A stretch of 5,022 nucleotides of DNA, taken from positions 1-5,022 of the forward strand of contig JAUWPC010000259.1 of assembly GCA_030611815.1 (NCBI GenBank), in the 5' to 3' direction. The notes below the pieces were generated by a model that did not search any database, was not told where the DNA came from, and saw only the letters and a list, made by a program, of their open reading frames with translations. This stretch comes from Desulfobacteraceae bacterium. GTDB taxonomy: Bacteria; Desulfobacterota; DSM-4660; Desulfatiglandales; Desulfatiglandaceae. Position 1 is the stretch's first letter. Every line of letters begins with the position of its first letter. The position numbers and the translations under genes are program-made. Shown here one piece after another: positions 1 through 5,022 of the stretch.

Positions 1-1
1 A

Positions 2-97
2 AGGGTGGCGGGGACCTATTTCTCGCCCAAGATCTTTTCGGACAAGGTGAAAAAAGGCCTGAAATTCTTTTTTAATCTAAAAGGAAGGGCCTGTTAA
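2..97 (+). CDS. C-terminal end of an upstream gene, possibly a mercuric reductase-like FAD oxidoreductase (partial)
   Basis: An open frame enters from the left edge and ends with TAA at 95-97, giving 31 codons. The peptide contains VAGTYFSPKIFSDKV and ends in a basic, aromatic stretch (KKGLKFFFNLKGRAC). I read this as the last helix and tail of the dimerisation domain of pyridine nucleotide-disulfide oxidoreductases of the mercuric reductase/dihydrolipoamide dehydrogenase group, from remembered family tails of the type 'INKRVAG-YF-PKLFS-KVKK-LKF-F-LKGR'. No FAD or redox-active cysteine motif lies within the window, so this is recognition of a short tail only. Context supports it: the next gene is a TVP38/TMEM64 protein 19 bases downstream, and TVP38 domains are often next to or fused with such oxidoreductases. 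Frames 1 and 3 also stop early here (frame 1 at 73-75, frame 3 at 48-50), so the coding frame is not proven. Confidence 0.5.
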   Translation, partial: RVAGTYFSPKIFSDKVKKGLKFFFNLKGRAC

Positions 98-116
98 TTG
101 GGTACTGGATAAAGGG

Positions 117-812
117 ATGGAGACTGAAACGAAACAATTTACAAACAGACGCAGGAAAGCCCTGGTAAAGGTCGCCATACTGGTTGGCTTTGTGGTCTTC
201 GCTATTGTTCTAATCCGTTTCACACCGATTAAGGATTATCTTACAGCCGAAAGTCTGGGCCGTTTTTTGGAAACGGCAGGGCGCTGGGCACCGGTCCTCT
301 TCATGTTGATTTACGCTATTGGGGTATGCCTGTTCTTGCCCGGAACATTGCTGACCGGGTTAGGAGCCGCCATTTTTGGGGCCTACTGGGGTTTCTTATA
401 TGTCTGGATCGGGGCCATGCTTGGCGCGAGCGCTGCGTTCTTTATCGGACGAACCCTGGGAAGGGAGTTTGCTGCCTCACTTATAGGAGACAAGCTAAAA
501 AAATATGACGATGCCATCGAGAGAAATGGATTTGCTACTGTTCTTTATCTCAGGCTCGTCTATTTTCCTTTTACGCCCATGAATTTTGGGATGGGCCTGA
601 CCAAGGTCCGTTTCAAGGATTATTTTTTTGGTACGGGGCTCGGTATTATTGTAGGGACCTTTATCTTCACCTTTTTTATAGGGACCCTGAAAGAGGTGTG
701 GGCATCCGGCAATTGGGGAGAGCTCATATCATTCAAGGTCTTTTTTTCCATTGGACTTTTCATCTTTTCATTCTTTATCCCCAAGATCATCAAAAAGATT
801 AAAGGGGAGTAA
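117..812 (+). CDS. TVP38/TMEM64 family (VTT domain, DedA-like) inner-membrane protein
   Basis: This 231-residue polytopic membrane protein belongs to the TVP38/TMEM64 (SNARE-associated, VTT domain) family, related to DedA proteins and eukaryotic lipid scramblases. The exact substrate of bacterial members is mostly unknown. A basic N-terminus (residues 11-18) precedes a first membrane segment at about 17-35. The VTT core spans about 55-192. It has the re-entrant signature LPGTLLTGLGAAIFG (74-88), a Gly/Ala-rich segment ending in FFIGRTLGRE (108-117), and the second signature LRLVYFPFTPMNFGMGLT (145-162), followed by the FKDYFFGTGLGIIVGT segment (166-181). A last hydrophobic stretch (about 206-222) leads to a lysine-rich end. 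The length is typical and no residue loss is apparent. ATG 117 is the only ATG, GTG or TTG in frame after an upstream TAA (78-80). A weak GGAT at 107-110 may act as ribosome binding site. The close spacing to both neighbours suggests cotranscription. Family assignment is secure; biological role is not. Confidence 0.93.
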   Translation: METETKQFTNRRRKALVKVAILVGFVVFAIVLIRFTPIKDYLTAESLGRFLETAGRWAPVLFMLIYAIGVCLFLPGTLLTGLGAAIFGAYWGFLYVWIGAMLGASAAFFIGRTLGREFAASLIGDKLKKYDDAIERNGFATVLYLRLVYFPFTPMNFGMGLTKVRFKDYFFGTGLGIIVGTFIFTFFIGTLKEVWASGNWGELISFKVFFSIGLFIFSFFIPKIIKKIKGE

Positions 813-823
813 AAAATTAGGAA

Positions 824-3001
824 ATGTTTGAATTCTTCTCCACTAAAGGATTCAAGGGCTATGTGAAGCAGGCCCAGAAGATATTGGACGGAAACTGGAC
901 CGGAAGCTACACAAAACCCTCCCCAGGCCTTTATCCTCACCAGTGGCACTGGGATTCGGGGTTTATTGCTATCGGATATGCCCACTATAATGAGGATCGG
1001 GCTATGCAGGAGATCCGCTCTCTTTTCGGGCACCAGTGGGAGAATGGCATGGTTCCCCAGATCGCTTTCAACCCTGAGACCTTGGGCAACTATTTTCCGG
1101 AACCCGACTTCTGGCAGGTCCCTGGGGGCAGGTTGACAAGCGGAATTACAATGCCGCCTCTCCATGCCATAGCATGTTTGCACATATACCAGCATGCCAA
1201 AAACAGACGGGGAGCCCATGATTTCCTGAAAGAGATGTATCCTAAATTGATGGCCTCTCACCGCTATCTCTACCTCCACCGTGATCCGGAAAAAACAGGG
1301 CTCGTATATATCCGACATCCATGGGAGTCGGGCTTAGACAACTCACCGAGTTGGGACCGTCCCCTGAAAAATATCCAGGTTGACAAGACCGGATTGCCGG
1401 CCTACGAACGTAAGGACTTGACGCACGGGGTGCCTGTGGAACAACGCCCCAGCGACAAAGACTACGACCGTTATGTGTACTTAGTGGATCTCTTCAGGGG
1501 AAACCACTACGATGAAACCGAGATCTACAGACAGTGTCCCTTCCTGGTCCAGGATGTATTGTTTAACTCCATTTTGTGCAGGGCCAATAGAGACTTGGTG
1601 GAGGTGGGCAAGACCATTGATCAAGACGTCAGAGAAGTGGAGGAATGGCTGGTCCAGACATCCCAGGCCATCAGGGAAAGGATGTGGTCATCTGAACGCA
1701 AGCAGTTCGATCCCATTGACCTGATCACGGGTGAGCAACTTCCCACGGCTACGGCAGCCAGTTTCATGCCGCTATTTGCAGTCGCGGCTAATCAGGAGCA
1801 GGCCCAACTGTTGTACGAACGGTTGAATTCAGTCTCTTTCTGTGCCTTGCATCAGGGGAACTGTTTCACCATCCCCAACTATGATATGGCCCGAAATGAA
1901 TTTGACCCTAAGAACTACTGGAGGGGGCCGGTGTGGATCAACATCAACTGGATGCTCTCCCAGGGGCTTAAAAGCTACGGGTACCGGGAAAAGTCAGACG
2001 CCATGAAAAAGGACATGATCCAGCTTCCGGTACGGTTCGGATTCCATGAATATTTCGACTCCATTACAGGAAAGGGTTACGGTTCGGACAGTTTCGGCTG
2101 GACTTCTTCCCTGTTCATCGACCTGGTTTACGAGTACTATGATGAGGACAAGCAGGCCCTGAACTGGTTAGGCCGGGGGAAATCCAGCAAATTGAGTGAC
2201 GTAAAGATCCTCAATGAGGTTCCCGGTGTGATTCCGGTGCCCGCTGAAGACCTGGCTCCAAAGCTGATGTCTTCAATCGGCGAGCTTAAGGATATGTTTT
2301 ACAGCATGGATCGTGGCCTGGTGGATTATGAGGCCATGAAGAGGTCTGAGGAATATCGCTCTTATTTAGAGTCGGTAGCCTATCTTAAGGTGTTCGATCT
2401 GAAAAGCCTTATGACCCGAGAAGAAAAACTGGCCTTCTGGATCAACCTTTATAATACCATTGTTGTTCAAGGAATTGTAGAATTGGGGCTGACTTCGTCT
2501 GTACGGGAAATCAGCAATTTCTTTACCCACATCGCCTATAACATAGGAGGCTACACATTTACACCGGATGATATTGAGCACGGTATCCTGCGGTCCAATG
2601 CTCGCCCCCCGTACCGGATGTCTCCGGTTTTTAGGGGGAGGGACCCCCGCCGCGTCTATATGGTTGAGCCCATGGATAACAGGATCCATTTCGCCTTAGT
2701 GTGCGGATCACGATCCTGCGCCCCCATCCGCTTCTATGAAGCCGGTGCCATTGATGACCAGCTTGAGACCGCAACCAGGAATTTTATCAACAGCTCAGAG
2801 GTGGTCATATTGCCTGAAAAAAATAAAATACTCCTCTCCGAGATATTTAACTGGTATAAAAAGGACTTTGGTCAAAGGCGGGATATTTTCCGATTCTTAC
2901 GCCCCTACTTAGACCAGGATGAGAAAGCAACATATCTCGAAGAGCATATGGACACCATCGAGGTGGAATATCTGTTTTATGATTGGAATCTGAACCATTA
3001 A
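824..3001 (+). CDS. GH63-like (glucosylglycerate/mannosylglycerate hydrolase-type) glycoside hydrolase fused to a C-terminal DUF547 domain
   Basis: This 725-residue protein has two modules. Residues 1 to about 447 match the (alpha/alpha)6-barrel MGH1-like group of GH63. Landmarks are LYPHQWHWDSGF (36-47), QWENGMVPQIAF (71-82), TSGITMPPLHAIA (105-117), ESGLDNSPSWD (168-178), DYDRY (213-217), YWRGPVW (365-371) and HEYFDSITGKGYGSDSFGWT (408-427). D172 (general acid) and E409 (general base) fit the inverting pair. Their separation, 237 residues, equals that of D182/E419 that I recall for mycobacterial glucosylglycerate hydrolase, itself about 446 residues long. Expected reaction: hydrolysis of a small alpha-glycoside to free hexose plus an aglycone such as glycerate. 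Residues about 480-725 form a DUF547 domain of unknown function: EKLAFWINLYN (534-544), DDIEHGILR (582-590), RIHFALVCGSRSCAPIRFY (620-638), NWYKKDFG (676-683). No signal peptide is seen, so a cytoplasmic location is likely. ATG 824 lies 11 bases after the previous stop with only a weak AGG nearby, suggesting translational coupling; the N-terminus aligns with family starts. The exact substrate is uncertain. Confidence 0.88.
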   Translation: MFEFFSTKGFKGYVKQAQKILDGNWTGSYTKPSPGLYPHQWHWDSGFIAIGYAHYNEDRAMQEIRSLFGHQWENGMVPQIAFNPETLGNYFPEPDFWQVPGGRLTSGITMPPLHAIACLHIYQHAKNRRGAHDFLKEMYPKLMASHRYLYLHRDPEKTGLVYIRHPWESGLDNSPSWDRPLKNIQVDKTGLPAYERKDLTHGVPVEQRPSDKDYDRYVYLVDLFRGNHYDETEIYRQCPFLVQDVLFNSILCRANRDLVEVGKTIDQDVREVEEWLVQTSQAIRERMWSSERKQFDPIDLITGEQLPTATAASFMPLFAVAANQEQAQLLYERLNSVSFCALHQGNCFTIPNYDMARNEFDPKNYWRGPVWININWMLSQGLKSYGYREKSDAMKKDMIQLPVRFGFHEYFDSITGKGYGSDSFGWTSSLFIDLVYEYYDEDKQALNWLGRGKSSKLSDVKILNEVPGVIPVPAEDLAPKLMSSIGELKDMFYSMDRGLVDYEAMKRSEEYRSYLESVAYLKVFDLKSLMTREEKLAFWINLYNTIVVQGIVELGLTSSVREISNFFTHIAYNIGGYTFTPDDIEHGILRSNARPPYRMSPVFRGRDPRRVYMVEPMDNRIHFALVCGSRSCAPIRFYEAGAIDDQLETATRNFINSSEVVILPEKNKILLSEIFNWYKKDFGQRRDIFRFLRPYLDQDEKATYLEEHMDTIEVEYLFYDWNLNH

Positions 3002-3024
3002 AAAGCCAAATAGAAATCTTTATG

Positions 3025-3042
3025 AACAGGATAAACCGGATA
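3025..3042. repeat. 9-bp tandem near-repeat in the hydrolase-gnd spacer
   Basis: AACAGGATA (3025-3033) is followed directly by AACCGGATA (3034-3042), two copies differing at one base. It sits in the only spacer of notable length in the cluster (3002-3116), which is otherwise A-rich and without clear structure. It may be chance, a degenerate dispersed repeat, or part of a regulatory site; nothing in the window separates these. Confidence 0.4.
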
Positions 3043-3102
3043 AAATTTAGGCTCAGGTTTGAGGGCTCCGTAAAAAAGCCACTACGAAAAAACCACACCA
3101 AC

Positions 3103-3109
3103 GAGGAGA
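3103..3109 (+). promoter_or_regulatory. Ribosome binding site of gnd
   Basis: GAGGAGA lies 7 bases before ATG 3117. It is the best Shine-Dalgarno sequence in the window and fixes the gnd start. It suggests gnd is translated independently of the hydrolase gene 115 bases upstream. Confidence 0.8.
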
Positions 3110-3116
3110 ACAATAA

Positions 3117-4028
3117 ATGCAAATAGCCATGATCGGGTTGGGACGGATGGGTATGAATATGGCGAAAAGGCTCTTGCAGGGAGGGCACCAGGTGGTGGTC
3201 TACAATCGAACATCCAACAAAACGGATCAAATGGTAAATGAAGGTGCCATTGGGGCTTATTCACTGGCAGAGGTGGTTGAAAAACTTTCTCCACCGCGCA
3301 TCACCTGGATCATGCTCCCTGCTGGATCTGCTGTGGATGATCATATTGCGCAGCTCAAGGGCCTCCTCTCTCCGGGTGATATTATTGTGGACGGGGGCAA
3401 TACCTATTATAAGGACGATATCCGGCGTGCTGATCTGCTGGCAGAAAAGGAAATTAGGTTTGTGGATGCAGGCGTTAGCGGTGGTATATGGGGTCTGAAG
3501 GTAGGCTATTGTCTAATGATTGGAGGGAAAAAAGAGACCTACCAATACCTTGAGCCCATATTTAAGACCCTGGCCCCCGAAGAGGGATACCTTCACTGCG
3601 GAGCGGTTGGCGCAGGACATTTTGTGAAGATGGTACACAACGGCATTGAGTACGGTATGATGCAGGCTTACGGTGAAGGGTTTGATATTTTGGAGTCATC
3701 TCCTTACTCTGAATCTCTGGACTATGCCGCAATCTCACATCTTTGGAACCAGGGGAGTGTGGTACGTTCATGGCTCTTAGAGCTAATGGAGTCCGCCTTT
3801 GCTAAGGATGCAGATCTTTCTGAGATCAGAGGCTACGTGGAAGATTCAGGAGAAGGCCGATGGACGGTTCAGCAGGCCATAGACACCGGTGTTTCAGCGC
3901 CGGTGATTGCATTATCTCTAATGCGCAGATTTCGCTCTCAAGTACGGGACTCATTTTCGGATAAAGTTGTCGCAGCCCTTCGACGGGAGTTTGGCGGCCA
4001 TACGACAATGGCTGTAGATAAGAAGTGA
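3117..4028 (+). CDS. gnd: 6-phosphogluconate dehydrogenase, decarboxylating, short (about 300-residue) form
   Basis: The enzyme oxidatively decarboxylates 6-phosphogluconate to ribulose 5-phosphate and CO2 with reduction of NAD(P)+, the third step of the oxidative pentose phosphate pathway, in the cytoplasm. At 303 residues it is the short bacterial form, similar to Bacillus YqeC, rather than the about 470-residue form of E. coli. The Rossmann domain starts at residue 1 with IGLGRMGMNMA (6-16), followed by VDGGN (91-95). The substrate-binding signature is VDAGVSGGIWG (116-126), and the catalytic segment HFVKMVHNGIEYGMM (168-182) holds K171, N175 and E178. The C-terminal part has SSGEG-like DSGEGRWT (243-250) and ends in the family-typical REFGGH (290-295). 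Residues 30-32 are Asn-Arg-Thr after the second beta strand, which favours binding of the NADP+ 2'-phosphate. A clear ribosome binding site sets the start. zwf follows directly, completing the functional pair. Identity is secure; cofactor choice is inferred. Confidence 0.96.
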   Translation: MQIAMIGLGRMGMNMAKRLLQGGHQVVVYNRTSNKTDQMVNEGAIGAYSLAEVVEKLSPPRITWIMLPAGSAVDDHIAQLKGLLSPGDIIVDGGNTYYKDDIRRADLLAEKEIRFVDAGVSGGIWGLKVGYCLMIGGKKETYQYLEPIFKTLAPEEGYLHCGAVGAGHFVKMVHNGIEYGMMQAYGEGFDILESSPYSESLDYAAISHLWNQGSVVRSWLLELMESAFAKDADLSEIRGYVEDSGEGRWTVQQAIDTGVSAPVIALSLMRRFRSQVRDSFSDKVVAALRREFGGHTTMAVDKK

Positions 4029-4035
4029 GAAGTGA
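4022..4035. repeat. 7-bp perfect tandem duplication across the gnd stop codon
   Basis: GAAGTGA occurs twice back to back (4022-4028 and 4029-4035). The first copy contains the gnd TGA stop (4026-4028). The second copy lies before the alternative zwf start at 4045, where its AGTGAG could act as a weak ribosome binding site. Most likely a small slippage duplication. Confidence 0.6.
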
Positions 4036-4048
4036 GTTTAATGGATGA

Positions 4049-4052
4049 AGGA
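4049..4052 (+). promoter_or_regulatory. Probable ribosome binding site of zwf
   Basis: AGGA (within GAAGGAAA) lies 10 bases before ATG 4063 and favours that start. An in-frame ATG at 4045, six codons earlier, has only AGTGAG (4031-4036) in front of it. A TAA at 4039-4041 excludes any earlier start. Confidence 0.5.
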
Positions 4053-4062
4053 AAATATCAAC

Positions 4063-5022
4063 ATGAACAACAAGGATGAAATCCTGAACATAGGCGCCGC
4101 CACTATAGTCGGGACTACAGCGCCGGATCTTGAGATTCCTTATGAATCCTGCCTCATAGAAGACACCCCCGATCCCTGCATGATTGTTATTGTTGGCGCC
4201 TCAGGCGATCTGACAGCAAGAAAGATCGTCCCGGCCCTCTTTAATTTATATCTCAATGATGGTTTGTCCGATCCTTTCCTTGTTGTTGGATGCGCACGCA
4301 CCAAACTGAGCAATCAGGAATTCAGAGATAAGATGAAAAATGCTTTGAAGACCGCAAAGATCCTTGATGATCAAAAGTGGCAAGACTTTTCCAAATCGCT
4401 TTACTATCAGGCAATTGACTACGGCGAACTCCACTCTTTCAAGGCATTAGCCAGGTCTCTCAGGGAACTGGACAAAAAACATGGCACTGGCTGGAACAGG
4501 GTCTTTTATTTGGCCATCCCACCGTCTCTTTATAAATCAACCGCTCAAATGCTTGGTAAAGCCGGTTTATCAACAGAAGATGAAAACAGAAACGGTTGGG
4601 CAAGAATCGTTGTGGAAAAACCATTCGGTCGTGACCTGGACACTGCCATCGACCTGGACCGGTCCCTGCATGAGCATTTTCAAGAGCATCAAATCTTTCG
4701 GATTGATCATTACCTGGCCAAGGAAACCGTTCAGAATATTCTCATGTTCCGTTTTGCCAACGCTATATTTGAACCTATCTGGAACAGAAGATACATTGAC
4801 CATGTAAGTATCACCGCAGCTGAAACCCTCGGTGTAGAGCACAGGGCGGGATACTATGAACAGGCAGGCGTCTTGAGAGATATGTTCCAGAACCATATGA
4901 TGCAACTCCTCGCCCTGACGGCCATGGACCCCCCTTCCCTGTTCCAGGCCGATCGGGTCCGCGACGAGAAGGTTAAGGTGTATAGGACTATCAGGCCTTT
5001 TCCCACCGCTGATCTAAAAGAT
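4063..5022 (+). CDS. zwf: Glucose-6-phosphate 1-dehydrogenase (5' portion, runs off the right edge)
   Basis: The enzyme oxidises glucose 6-phosphate to 6-phosphogluconolactone with NAD(P)+, the entry step of the oxidative pentose phosphate pathway, in the cytoplasm. The frame is open to the window edge, giving 320 of roughly 500-520 expected residues. The coenzyme fold begins with IVIVGASGDLTARKIVPALF (41-60). EKPFGRD (185-191) carries K186, the substrate-binding motif RIDHYLAKE (213-221) carries H216, and FQNHMMQLL (275-283) carries H278, the likely catalytic base. The spacings K186-H216 (30) and H216-H278 (62) equal those recalled for the Leuconostoc enzyme (K148, H178, H240). The usual Gly of RIDHYLGKE is Ala here. 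About 39 residues precede the core, a longer leader than in many homologues. Start 4063 is preferred for its AGGA; 4045 is possible. gnd lies 34 bases upstream, so the two dehydrogenases are probably cotranscribed; a 6-phosphogluconolactonase gene may follow outside the window. Confidence 0.96.
   Translation, partial: MNNKDEILNIGAATIVGTTAPDLEIPYESCLIEDTPDPCMIVIVGASGDLTARKIVPALFNLYLNDGLSDPFLVVGCARTKLSNQEFRDKMKNALKTAKILDDQKWQDFSKSLYYQAIDYGELHSFKALARSLRELDKKHGTGWNRVFYLAIPPSLYKSTAQMLGKAGLSTEDENRNGWARIVVEKPFGRDLDTAIDLDRSLHEHFQEHQIFRIDHYLAKETVQNILMFRFANAIFEPIWNRRYIDHVSITAAETLGVEHRAGYYEQAGVLRDMFQNHMMQLLALTAMDPPSLFQADRVRDEKVKVYRTIRPFPTADLKD

Noticed and set aside
620..1318. A 232-codon open frame on the minus strand
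   Set aside because: It lies opposite the end of the TVP38 gene and the start of the hydrolase gene, both of which have clear family motifs. Its own translation shows no recognisable domain.
3051..3080. Possible hairpins (CTCA/TGAG and GGCT/AGCC) as a terminator after the hydrolase gene
   Set aside because: Stems are only 4 bp and no T-run follows on the + strand, so there is no support for intrinsic termination.
3022..3126. A 34-codon open frame (starting MNRINRIKFRL) in the spacer, overlapping the gnd start
   Set aside because: No Shine-Dalgarno precedes its ATG, the peptide is low in complexity and rich in Lys, Arg and Asn, and it resembles A-rich noncoding sequence read through. A leader peptide cannot be fully excluded.
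2847..3294. Minus-strand open frames covering the spacer and both flanking gene ends
   Set aside because: They overlap the DUF547 and gnd coding regions, show no family motif, and have compositions typical of antisense shadows.
4041..4079. Short open frame from ATG 4041 just after gnd
   Set aside because: It stops after 12 codons in a frame different from zwf and has no support as a gene.
4481..4905. Open frames of about 110 codons on both strands inside zwf
   Set aside because: The zwf frame is continuous here with intact EKPFG, RIDHYLAKE and FQNHMMQ motifs, so these are out-of-frame shadows.

Overview
The window reads as one left-to-right gene cluster on the + strand with very little spacing: the tail of an upstream gene (to 97), a TVP38/TMEM64-type membrane protein (117-812), a large two-module protein joining a GH63-like glycoside hydrolase to a DUF547 domain (824-3001), a short-form 6-phosphogluconate dehydrogenase gnd (3117-4028), and the first 320 codons of glucose-6-phosphate dehydrogenase zwf, which runs off the right edge (4063-5022). 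Base composition is intermediate, with no strong bias. The mix of central-carbon genes and sequence style suggests a free-living Gram-negative bacterium, possibly a Desulfobacterota (deltaproteobacterial) lineage. That taxonomic guess rests on general resemblance only.

Layout: 1-97 carries 31 codons that resemble the C-terminal tail of mercuric-reductase/dihydrolipoamide-dehydrogenase-like FAD oxidoreductases, a frequent neighbour or fusion partner of TVP38 proteins. The TVP38 gene follows after 19 bases, and the hydrolase-DUF547 gene after another 11. A 115-base spacer (3002-3116) then precedes gnd, which has the best Shine-Dalgarno of the window. zwf follows gnd after 34 bases. No convincing terminator, promoter, RNA gene, CRISPR array or mobile element is visible.

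How the genes may work together: Zwf and Gnd are the two dehydrogenases of the oxidative pentose phosphate pathway. The hydrolase module closely resembles the glucosylglycerate/mannosylglycerate hydrolase group and keeps its catalytic Asp and Glu. It could therefore release a hexose from a stored compatible solute or other small glucoside, which after phosphorylation would feed Zwf and Gnd and yield reducing power. This link is inference from gene order. The most unusual item is the hydrolase-DUF547 fusion: two apparently complete modules in one 725-residue cytoplasmic-looking protein, with a substitution at a position that I believe contacts the glycerate part of the substrate in the characterised enzymes.
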